This document shows, piece after piece, positions 27,801 through 38,152 of a stretch of 60,000 nt of DNA. The notes beneath the pieces are model-generated. The model did not search any database. It was not told the origin of the DNA and worked only from the letters and a program-made list of their open reading frames with translations. The DNA lies in contig NC_088324.1 in the NCBI RefSeq assembly GCF_910592395.1, positions 11,250,953 to 11,310,952 of the forward strand, given 5' to 3'. A program made the position numbers and the translations under genes. The stretch is from Lineus longissimus (Eukaryota > Nemertea > Pilidiophora > Heteronemertea > Lineidae). The first letter of the stretch is position 1. Every line of letters starts with the position of its first letter.

Positions 27801-29249
27801 ACAGGTAAAAGCACCAAAGTACAACTTACGTAATGAGATATGGAAATGCATGCAATAAATATTTATCACTTCTTCTTCCAATTTTCTCTCTTCCAATTTG
27901 AAAAGGGGGGTATAAGACACGCATTGATAGTTGCATTTTAGCGTTAATGCTGTTTCTTGTATCCACTTTGCCAAGAATAATAACGTCCCTTATCATATGC
28001 AACACATTCATGTCCACAGCAATTCAACAGGCAATAAAAATAATGAAATTCATGATCAAATAGAAATCTCCATAAAACAAGTTACATTTATGTTCCAATA
28101 AATCAGGCGGTTACAGAACTTTTCGATTAATCGGCAAAACGTCGTATTAAACGTGAATTATGATGGAAACTCTACCAGGGGAGTTCATATTCAGGAAAAT
28201 GTGTCTAATGGCTGTACTGAAGTCCTAGCAGTGCCTCACATGCTCAAGATACAAATGCCAGGGGAGTTCAAAGAAAGATCAAAGTTATACTGTGGTTTGG
28301 TGCCAAGAGGGATTTTTGGCTAAGTCTTGTGACTGATCTTCACCAAGGGAGGAGGAATCCATCACAAGACAGTCACGTTTCTCAGTTGGATGGGTCTGAC
28401 AAAGAATCTCCATTCCAAGTCTCATTCAAAGGGCTTGGAATCAAAGTAAAGTGCGTTCCCTAGGTCACAAGTGATGTGTCTGTGTTGAATGTTGCATCGA
28501 CCCACAAGGCTTGGATCATTAGTCTGACACCTTAAAAGCCCTAAGTCATAAGACCATGCTGCCCCAGCAAATCAGGATGTCCAGTTCAAATTTAAGAAAA
28601 ACGGATATGAAGAATTGCCAGGCAATATTGTGAGCGATATTTCATATAACTGTCAAATATTTTATGACTTCTGCAATTAAATGTCAAGACAGGATCGATG
28701 AGATTTCAAAATGATTACAAAATGTCTTAGGAAGCCAATATTTACTTTGTACAAAGATGATGTAGGCAATGTAGATGTTAAAGAAGTTATGTCCTGAATG
28801 TTCAAAACTTTATCGCTGAAATTGACAGTTACTTCACCAGAAATTTTGTAATAGAGTTTTTCATGTTTAGTTTTACAAACCACGAGGAAGGTGCCTTCAT
28901 GATTTTGGTTTTTGGGCGAACATAATCTTTAAGTGACATGTAAAACTGACATGGTCTCAACGTGAGATTGAGGGATTATCCAGCACTTTTCTGGTAATGT
29001 CTCTTCCGGGATTACACACTTAGCGAAGATATCCATTACTAAGCCCCTTGAAAGTTGAACAACGATATCTGACTGGCATTTAGCTTACACATCACCACTT
29101 ATTCGGAAACTTTTAAATGAACTGACTTTGTTACAAAGAGTGTTCAAGTAAGTTATGATATCAACATGGTGTACTTGCATGAGAAGATCCCCCGGCCAAA
29201 GAATAAAGTAGTATACCAACTGATTCAATGAAGGAGCATTGATGTTTCA

Positions 29250-29420
29250 TCTGAATCCTTGAGCAAGACACCTTAATCCTTCATTGCTTCTCTTCACATA
29301 GGAGTACACATTGGTACGTGTCTTGCTGGAAAATTAGGATGGACCAGCACCACATCCAGGGGAGTGATACTCATAGTCAATGGAATCTGGGATAAGCTTC
29401 GACCTGATGAGCCCAAGCCT
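29250..29420. repeat. Dispersed repeat, copy A
   Basis: Shares TTGAGCAAG.C.CCT, TTGCTTCTC and CCATCCAGGGGAGTGATACTC..GTCA.TG then ATAAGCTT with 48995-49165. The colinear diverged blocks indicate two copies of an interspersed element, possibly a SINE. Confidence 0.5.
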
Positions 29421-30696
29421 GTTCGCAGACTTTAACTAATAATACATTTCACTTTAGATTGCCAATTTCTTCACACAGTAGAATTGTCATTATTTCAATT
29501 TGAAAGATAATGAAAAGCTCCTTATGGCTTTTGATAAATGTATTGAAAATTTCCACGACCAATGAAAACACAGCTCCCCCATCTATGCATGATACAACAC
29601 TAAAAAGCCTCTTATTTTGACTTAATGAAAATTTGAGCATGGATGACATTTTCCTTTGTGACAATAATTTTAATCATCACGTTTTGATATTATAGAATTT
29701 TAAGAGGAAATGGGAAGTTTTAAGATCTAAGCTGCCTTAAAGGAGTAGGAGGGTTATTCCTTCAACAAATTTGTTCTTCTCCTGTACCTGTGGTGCACTT
29801 GAAAGTGCATTACAACAACCAAATAAGAGATTGAATAACTACTTCTCATTTAAGACCCAAGATGGCCTTTTTGAGGAATCCCTATTTCTAGATTGAGCCA
29901 CAAATGTAATGTTGTTGCTAAAATGAAAAATCAAGAGTGTGAAGAGTGCAATAAACTTTTTTCTTTTGATGATTGAATCCATTGTACTTTTTAAGCTCGA
30001 CAGTAATTTAAAATAATCTAATTCCAGCCAATTCAATTAATGAGGAGAAATTTATACTTAAGCAGGACTATTAATACTGAATAATCCTATTTAGAAAATT
30101 GAACCGAATGTAATTAAGACTGGGATGGAAATGGCCCATAATTCCAAAACAGATCCAAAAATGTATGTAAATTGCATTAAAAATTCTTTGAAAGTTTATT
30201 TCCCGCCATAATTATATTTCCTACTTTCTTTGATTCATGACTATTTTGTCTGAACATCAATATCAAAATAGTTTTACACGGAAATTTTTTCGGTTAATGA
30301 ACCATTATTTATGTAAATTATAGCATATCTGATGACATAAATGGACATTTAAACTACTTTGATGCTCCCAGTAGATTCAAAAATTGCATCACAAAAGAGT
30401 AGACATCTCCGTGATGATGCTGAAATCAAATCAAAAGTTTGATAAATGCATTTTCTAATTCAGAATCTAAAAGTCAATGGAAACTTTTCGGATATCGTTC
30501 CCCCCGGGTATTGCCCAATTTTGGTCAAATCACATTGAAAGCAACCATTTCAAATAACGTAGAATACTGTTCATGAGTAATGACATTCAATTTGTGCTCA
30601 TTCGAAAGATTGCTATGTTAAATCTTCAAAATTCTTTCCCTCATCATATTATCTTCCTTACTTTCAGACATTGAGGGAATGATGACCTCGACCAAT

Positions 30697-30709
30697 CAAG
30701 ATGGCCGCC
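30697..30709 (+). promoter_or_regulatory. YY1-like motif upstream of the LRR gene
   Basis: CAAGATGGCCGCC, 130 bases upstream of the LRR start codon; a second close copy CAAGATGGCCGAC (30848-30860) covers the second in-frame ATG. Such repeated elements fit a TATA-less promoter or an untranslated exon here. Confidence 0.35.
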
Positions 30710-30782
30710 AATCACTGCATATCATAATTTTTCCAAAGTGCTATTGTTTTCTTAAGATTTTCTTTCTCAAATAGTCTTACAG

Positions 30783-30802
30783 TTTTTTATTTTTACTTCC
30801 AG
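30783..30802 (+). other. Probable 3' splice site before the LRR coding exon
   Basis: A pyrimidine-rich tract ending in TTCCAG immediately precedes the 5' leader of the LRR gene. It suggests that an untranslated exon lies further upstream and that the coding sequence is confined to the last exon. The upstream exon was not identified. Inference from the motif only. Confidence 0.5.
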
Positions 30803-30827
30803 AAAATGCTGCAACATATAACCTCGA

Positions 30828-33158
30828 ATGACCTCTGACAAAAAATCCAAGATGGCCGACATCCATTCAAAATATGGTTGGCTTAACCCTCGATACCTTC
30901 TTCTACTGACACTCCTGCAATGGATAACAACCAGCACGCCAGAAATCACCCTCAATATTTGCCCAAACAAATGCAAATGCATGAAGGGATACCTCATTGT
31001 CGACTGTCGGGGACAAGGCCTTACGAAAATGCCGGAAAATGTCCCAATGATTGTGGAACGCCTCCTATTGGATAACAACAGAATCACGAACATCCCCAAT
31101 GATTTTTTCCGTTTGTTTACAATTCTGAGTACAGTCAGTATTGAAAATAACGAGCTACAAAATGTGAATCAGAATGCCTTTCGTCACATGAATCACCTCG
31201 AGAAATTGACTTTAGCGGGAAATAAGATTCAGGCGGTGGATCACTTATACGTCAAGGATTTACACCAGTTGCAAGAGTTAGACCTGAGTAGGAATTTATT
31301 ACAAACGATTCCAGACAAAATCATGTGGAATTTGGGAAACTTGCGCATGTTTAATGTCAGTTATAACCGCTTCGTGTCGCCAAAGCTTGGTGACGGATTC
31401 GAACAAACGAGTAATTTACATATGTTGGATTTGAGTCATAATAATCTGTCATACTTTGAGCCGCATGCATTTGATTCTATCCTGTGGTGGGCGGGTCATA
31501 CGCGATCCTTGGCGCTTAATCTGTCCTATTGTAATATCCAGCGGGTGGACGCATACTCCTTTGGGAAGCTGTACCAACTAGAGAAACTCGTCTTGGAAGG
31601 AAATACGCAAATCCCGCCCAGACAACTACGCCAGCTATTGGGCGATTTGGAAGCATCTAGAATCAAGCACTTGGATATGCGATGGATGAATCTACGGAAA
31701 GGTCACAACCTTTTCGGTGGCATCCGATTGGCTGAGCTTGAACATCTTGACTTGTCACACAATGGGATATACCAAGTACAACAGACGACATTTTCAAATC
31801 TGACAAAATTGAAATATCTGAATTTGAATTACAACGAGATGAAAATACTTGCCGGAATTAACGGAATGCATCACTTGGAACAATTTCATGCTACGCATAA
31901 CATGATCAAAGATATCCCCAACGATGCACTACAGGATGTCCCGAGTTTAAAAATGATTGACATCACAAGTAATTTCATTGAACAATTCACGCGGACGATT
32001 GCACAAAAATTAATCCACCTTCAAACACTCAGCATTGGTTATAACAAACTCAAAGATATGAAACAAATTGCCCAACTGCAAAATCTGGAAGTTCTGACGA
32101 TTCAGAAGAATCAGTTGACGGACATTGATGACATTTACCATCTTGTGAAATTACAATATTTAGACGCGAGTCATAATGAAATAACTCGGTTGTACTCGCA
32201 ACAATTTCCATCACATCTCTCACTACTCAACTTGAGTTCCAATCAGATTGGGAAAATTGACCTTGATACATTTATTTCTGCACCGTTGAAACTCCTGGAT
32301 CTTTCGTACAATAAGATAGAATATTTACGTGATTACGGTTGGATGTCGATAATGAGTCTGAACTTGTGCGGCAACAAAATCACAACCGTTGAATCAGAAA
32401 CTTTTCACCAATTAAAAAACACGCTAGGATACTTAGACCTAGATGGCAACAAGATCTCGAATCTCAATTCGTCATTATTGGGACTGAGGCAATTGACCCG
32501 TCTTAAGCTTGGTAATAATCCTCTAGGGGCATACATCGAGTCCCATGGAAAAGATGAACTTGCACCTCTGGTAAAATTACAGGAATTATCAATCCCAAGC
32601 ATCGGAGTGAAACTCCTCCACAGACAACTGCTGTTAAAATTAACTGAGTTGATAAACTTAGACTTAAGTAGCAACGAAATCATAGTTGTGCCTCATGATG
32701 CCTTCCACTCCCAAACAAAAGTCCAATTTTTAAACCTTTCAAACAATAAACTCCAGAGTGTCGGAAAAGACTTATTTCTGAAACTAATCCGTTTGAAATT
32801 GTTAGACCTCTCACACAACCCTTTTCATTGCACGTGTGAACTTTTAAAATTCATTCACTGGGCGCGGAAATCGAACATTACGATTATCAATATGTCAAAA
32901 TCGAAACTATACAAATGTATGTGGCCCGAGGCATGGACGGATATTCCGCTGACAGAGTTACACTTCCATCTCGATTCTTGTATGGATGAAGGAGATAAGA
33001 CAATAATTTACGTCGCGATTGGTTTTCTAATAGTATTAGCCGTTTTAGCTTTAGTCCTCACGTGCTATTTCATAAAGTGCTGTTTAAAACCACGGACACG
33101 GCGAGATAGTTATTGCGAGTTAACGGATGATGGGGAGAATGACACCTCTTGGGTTTAG
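30828..33158 (+). CDS. Leucine-rich-repeat single-pass membrane protein with PDZ-ligand tail
   Basis: A single uninterrupted 776-codon reading frame. In order: a short polar N-terminus; a hydrophobic signal segment at about residues 22-38; an LRRNT cysteine cap at about 45-75 (pattern C-x3-C-x-C-x8-C); roughly twenty leucine-rich repeats of the LxxLxLxxN type; an LRRCT cap at about 665-715 with CxC and two later cysteines; one transmembrane helix at about 722-745; and a cytoplasmic tail of about 30 residues. The tail ends T-S-W-V, a class I PDZ ligand (S at -2, V at 0). There is no TIR, Ig, FN3 or kinase domain. Predicted type I surface protein acting in adhesion or recognition; the ligand cannot be told. 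Architecture resembles chaoptin-like, LRRTM/SALM-like or TIR-less Toll-like proteins, but I recognise no specific orthologue. The first ATG (30828) is used; a second in-frame ATG at 30852 has a better Kozak context and would also keep the signal peptide. A splice acceptor lies 26 bases upstream, so a 5' UTR exon is likely. Confidence 0.93.
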   Translation: MTSDKKSKMADIHSKYGWLNPRYLLLLTLLQWITTSTPEITLNICPNKCKCMKGYLIVDCRGQGLTKMPENVPMIVERLLLDNNRITNIPNDFFRLFTILSTVSIENNELQNVNQNAFRHMNHLEKLTLAGNKIQAVDHLYVKDLHQLQELDLSRNLLQTIPDKIMWNLGNLRMFNVSYNRFVSPKLGDGFEQTSNLHMLDLSHNNLSYFEPHAFDSILWWAGHTRSLALNLSYCNIQRVDAYSFGKLYQLEKLVLEGNTQIPPRQLRQLLGDLEASRIKHLDMRWMNLRKGHNLFGGIRLAELEHLDLSHNGIYQVQQTTFSNLTKLKYLNLNYNEMKILAGINGMHHLEQFHATHNMIKDIPNDALQDVPSLKMIDITSNFIEQFTRTIAQKLIHLQTLSIGYNKLKDMKQIAQLQNLEVLTIQKNQLTDIDDIYHLVKLQYLDASHNEITRLYSQQFPSHLSLLNLSSNQIGKIDLDTFISAPLKLLDLSYNKIEYLRDYGWMSIMSLNLCGNKITTVESETFHQLKNTLGYLDLDGNKISNLNSSLLGLRQLTRLKLGNNPLGAYIESHGKDELAPLVKLQELSIPSIGVKLLHRQLLLKLTELINLDLSSNEIIVVPHDAFHSQTKVQFLNLSNNKLQSVGKDLFLKLIRLKLLDLSHNPFHCTCELLKFIHWARKSNITIINMSKSKLYKCMWPEAWTDIPLTELHFHLDSCMDEGDKTIIYVAIGFLIVLAVLALVLTCYFIKCCLKPRTRRDSYCELTDDGENDTSWV

Positions 33159-33708
33159 ACATTGCATTACTTGCTATATATTGGTGTCTTTTCAAACTTA
33201 GGGACACAAAGGGTTAACAGGAAAACTTCACGTCGGTTTCTTGAGGGCTGATATAGGTCTTGAGGTCTTCCTGACCCCTGTAAACTTAGAACATATTGAT
33301 CAAGTGTTCAGTTCAGTTCAGTCTATTTTCCTGTTTTGAGTCATCATTCAGGTGGAAGCAATTTTCGTAAGGAAAAACCAAAGTATATCATGCCCAACCT
33401 GCCACTATAACAAAAAACATTTTGCGACACCCTGACCTACACACATAAATTTGCATCTAGGAAAAGGACTTAAGCATTAAGTATTGATATGTTATATTCA
33501 TGTACTCTTCTGATGTTATTGTGTCATCATGAACTACCTATAATGTGATAATATAATTCATTGTAAATACTAAAATATCAAAACTTCAATTATTTTCTAA
33601 AATGTGAACAAGGAGAAGTGAATGTAAATATGTATAAACAGAGGTATAAGATAAGAAAGTGTGATTTAATTGAAGTTTTAACTTCTATTAATGTTGTAAA
33701 GCAATGTA

Positions 33709-33714
33709 AATAAA
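33709..33714 (+). promoter_or_regulatory. Poly(A) signal AATAAA of the LRR gene
   Basis: AATAAA about 550 bases after the LRR stop codon, followed within 20-40 bases by a T-rich stretch typical of a downstream element. It defines a 3' UTR of about 0.55 kb (33159-33735), AT-rich and without open frames. Confidence 0.6.
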
Positions 33715-36700
33715 GTAACTAAAACTGTAACTTTTCATGTCTTTATTTTTGCAAACTCTGAATCTCAAGTGTCAAAGTTTAGCAAAACCTTTTAGAATTC
33801 CCCTGGGTTGGATTCCCACTTTATTCTAAAGGATTTGATATCGAACTGGAGGTATCGGTTGTCTTACCTATCACGCCAAGGGAGATCAAATGCGTGCAAA
33901 CACAGAGGCGGCACCCAAGGTTTTGCCGTAATGACACCAACATAGCATTTGAGGTGTTCCTACATTATTTTTCAGCGCTTAATATCAATCAGCCAGCCTC
34001 ACCTCTGATCATCAAGTTCCCTCAGAAGCAATCTCCGTTGCATAAAGAACAAATAATGAGCACAATTTCGCTATCGGCCTTTCCTGTAAACAAGCTAATG
34101 AAATCGACACAACGAAAAAAAAGACGTTTCTGCGTCATTAACATGGAAAAGTTAATGAACACGGGTCCATCAATCTCGATAATTATTGCTTCTATCAGAA
34201 CATGGAAATTAAAGGAAACCATGTCCATGACATCAAAAATTGTAAAAAATTCAGACTTTTGTACGACCCAGTCAGAACCTTAGGGTTGGATAAACTTTCA
34301 GTGATAAATCTTGTACTTCTAGTGGGAGCTTTACCATGTGAGCTGGCATCCATTTGAGTGTCTCCATTTCTGAGTTTTTGCCTCATGGTTTGGGAATCCT
34401 GAATGACAGTGTTTCTCTCAATTACAAAGTCATGGTCTCGCTAGTTGGCTACGGAACTGAAACACTGCAATATATATTATAGGGACAAACCAAAACTAAT
34501 ACACCGGAATACAAAATATTTTCAAGTCACATCCATGAGTGGGAAAGAAGATCATCTTTAAACTAATGATCTGATCTAACGCATCTAAATCCTGATTGCA
34601 TCTCTTTAACATGGAAAAGTAAATGAATGCTGTACCATCAATCTCAAAAAATTACTGCTTTAATCGGAAGAAGGACATTAAGGACACAAATATGACGGCG
34701 AGTCTGTTTAGTACAAATTGACTCAATCAGCCATTATCTGTGAGCTGTCATGGCAAGATTTCACGTGGGATTCATGGTGTGGATGTAATGAAAGGTAAAC
34801 AAGCATTGATAATAAAACATGGCAGGGACGATAACGTCATATTTGCCTTTAACCTGGAAATCACAACCTGCAGCTACACTTCTATTTATGCATCATGCTG
34901 TGGTTTCTAGTCGGGCCATCTTCACCTGTTATGAAAACTCACCATTTTTACAAACCAAGTATAGCATACGATTATTAAAATCATGAGCAACACTCCATCA
35001 CCGATTGCTAAACTTGCTATTTCAGTCCTGATGTTGATCAATTCCAAAGTGTTTAATCAGTGCATCGCAGCATCCCAATGTTACGGCCCAGGCGGCAGTG
35101 CATCCACAGAGGAGTACCGCTAAAAACGGATGAGATTTGATTGATTAATTCAGTTGAAAACAAACACCATTGCAATGAGCTTCATCAACTATCTGCCTTG
35201 GGAGAACCATCAACTTTGGTATCACTCAGTCATAGTTTTCGTGTTGGGAGATGTCATGTGAAGCATTGTGGCAGATTTGAAATATGGGAAAGGACATCTT
35301 GACATGCAAGGGTCTGATACACTTACACTCTAGCAGCTCACTTAGTGGCTGAAGCCTACTGCAAATGGGGTCCAAGGATGAGAAAATATTTGTTTGGTGC
35401 ATTAATGTTGATTCTTTGTAACATTTTAAAATGACAATATTTGATAAATCTGGTGATTTTGGTAAAGGTTAACTTGTTTTAGTCTGCTGTAGAACAATGC
35501 ATTGGTATTGATGAAATTTAGCCTTGTGGTGATGATCTTGGGCATTCCTGTAAACCAGTAAATGTACATTTTCTAAACTGGATGGATAAGTGAACTTACC
35601 TTTGTCTCATTACAATTTCAACTTCAAAGTTCAAGATTTCAGATATACCTCAACGCAACAGAGTTGCACCAGAACATACATAAGGTATTTTTATGGTGAC
35701 AGCAGAATAGCGCTATTGAATAAAAGTTTCAACTCTGTCATGTCCAAAATGTCAAATATAGAGTTTTTCTTAATAAATCAAATTGCACGCAATTTATTTG
35801 TAGGAAAAAACAGCCAATCAAACTTCTCATGTGCAACAAGCCCACAATGTAGAATTAATAAGTTTTTCAGAAGCATGCAATAAAACTTGAGATTTAATTA
35901 AACAGAATAACTAATAATTGCTGAATCATGACCAGAAAATGTTTAGGCTTGATACACCAAGAGAAAAATGGCTGCTTTTGATCAACATGAGAAGGCTGGA
36001 CTGTTTGAGGGATCAACATTTTAAACTGGAGACATATGACGCTATTGACAGTTATTCTCAGTGTTTTATGGATGAATATGCCCAACTCTACACTTCGTGA
36101 CACTTTTCATCCAAGTTTATCGAAACATTTGCTAAAAGGTGAACATCAACACAATCAATAACGCCGATACTGGCTTAAATGATAAAGGCACGCAATGATA
36201 AAATGATCTCGATGCTTTATGAATCAATCAGGAGACTTCACGGGTATTGCATCAGGCTGCGTCCTGGTCTTATGTGATAAATCGCAACGTTACACAAACA
36301 AAACAGACCTGCTGCACTTGATAACTGGGGTTGTATAAAAGTGGAACGGTGGCCCCAAGGCAACACGTGGATCATTTTGCAATGAATGAAAATCAATCTA
36401 AGATTTCGTGACAAGTGAGCAATCATCGTTAACTATTTTATCTACAGCTGGGTTGACATGAAATGGGCATCAAAGACACGATGAAGCGGCCAACACAGGC
36501 ATTTCAGAAAATGCTGTGTTAACAGTGCACTTAACTATGCTGAAAAAGAGTCAGGCATTTGCAGCCTCCAGAAAATAGTTCACCTTCCAATCACAGAATC
36601 AGAAATCAAATCACAGAGTAAATCAAATCAGCCGCCGAGAAACACTACATCCAAACAAAATAGGTTGATTTCAACATTCTACATGTTCTACTGAAAGCGA

Positions 36701-38062
36701 TTGATAACTTTCGATATCTGTTAATCAACATGTGGGCATCAAAGCAGAGAAAATACATGTCAAGTTATCAAATTACGGTTAAGAAAGTTTCATGGTACCA
36801 CGCACCATCACAACAGAATGAATAACAACTGGACAATCATTGAATTTTCGTTGGCAGTTTATTTTTGCAGATTTTGTATACAATCCAGATTCGCGAAAAT
36901 AAAATCACAACAAAAAATATCATAGTCAGCCAAAAAAGCGAGATTTTTAAAAATTTGATAACTTTTGCTTATTGAAAAATAAAGAGCCCGAAGAATTTCT
37001 TGGTTAACAGTAACCTTATCACCCTGGAGAAAGCGGGATGATTTCAATGATGACTAGAGAAACAATTAGATTACTTGAGCTCAGTGGTTGCGAAAATTTG
37101 ATTGCCTTAATTCATGGAGCGTAAGTTGGCTCACGCACTGGATCAGACATGAGTGATTTTTGAAGAAATCGGAGAAGATATACTTCATTCAGCCAGAATG
37201 CAGCACTAATGACATTATGGCAACCAGAGATATGGACGGAATGGAATGGACTAATCTGGGTAGTAATAAGTATTGCAATAAAGGTAGACAAAAAGTGTTT
37301 CTTGTTGCTACCCTTAAAAATTAACCCGACCTATCCATAGCAAAAAACACTTACCGTAATATGAAAATTCTGAATTAGGAAAGAAGAAAACTCTAGAAAC
37401 ATTTCATTTCTTCCAGATCTTTTTTTTATTTGGAGGGTCTTTTGGGATTATTTTGCTGTTGATAAAAAAGATATATACCTACCTACCTTCCCTAAAGCTT
37501 TTGGGGATGTCTGATCCATCAAACAAAAAATATTGTAAGAGCAGACAGTTAGTTAGTCTCCTCATCAGATGAAATGAATGGATAACAATTTTAATGATTG
37601 TTAAATTTAGACCAGATCAATCGCACACAGATTTGATTGGTTCAATTCAAGGAGCAAAAATCCTGTCTCACTTTTGACTTTACAAACCCAAGTCGTGTGT
37701 TATTTTGTAAGACATGTCTGAGGAATGAGATTTTTCAATGCCCATTTCGATTGGGTTTAAATGAAGAGGTTTTTAAGCTTTGCACAATGCTAGAATGTTA
37801 TGCAACTGCAAGGGATGCGTAGCAAAATCACACGAGCACAAACTGGAGATGATAAAATAACTTGAATATACTCATTGCAAACCTTTGTTAGTGCTGCCAC
37901 CAAGCACAAGGAACCAAATCTATACCGTGACTGAATCGTCCCCATTTGAAAAAGCTTTTCTCAGAATAGAAAACTACTATATCCAGCATTAGTTTTACAG
38001 TTATTAATCAAAGTGAAGGGGGACATGTCGCATTGTGACATAAGAATTTACTAAGTACTAAC
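33715..38062. other. Intergenic or DARS2 3' region with no exon recognised
   Basis: I searched the minus strand here for the conserved second half of mitochondrial AspRS (HPFTAPHP, GGGSIRIH, GLDRL, FPK) and saw none. Only short frames and the 34.1/34.6-kb repeat pair. Confidence 0.45.
34138..34690. repeat. Diverged direct repeat downstream of the LRR gene
   Basis: TTAACATGGAAAAGT.AATGAA followed by CCATCAATCTC and ATTACTGCTT-type occurs at 34138 and 34606, about 80 percent matched over 55 bases. Confidence 0.5.
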
Positions 38063-38152
38063 CTTTTCTATAGGTCCTGAACCATTTACGTCTATTGTGG
38101 CTTGCGTATAGACATCACTGAGTTCTGTTATATCCTTCTTTTTGAAATATTT
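38063..38152 (-). CDS. DARS2: DARS2 exon 10: insertion domain, last exon detected
   Basis: 30 codons beginning [13 protein letters not shown], which aligns with human KYLKRKDIESIRN. Acceptor TTTCAG, donor AAAAG|GTTAGT is intact, so the transcript is expected to continue beyond it. Confidence 0.78.

Larger units (their letters stand above)
24852..30782. other. No supported gene; upstream region of the LRR gene
   Basis: Very AT-rich. Holds dispersed repeat copy A, a perfect 9-base inverted repeat AAACACTGG/CCAGTGTTT near 26.82 kb, and a diverged about 220-bp duplication near 27.4-27.8 kb. The last few hundred bases should include the LRR promoter. Confidence 0.45.

Noticed and set aside
33894-34283. 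129-codon frame after the LRR gene
   Set aside because: Begins beyond the LRR poly(A) signal, no domain, and overlaps one copy of a non-coding diverged repeat.
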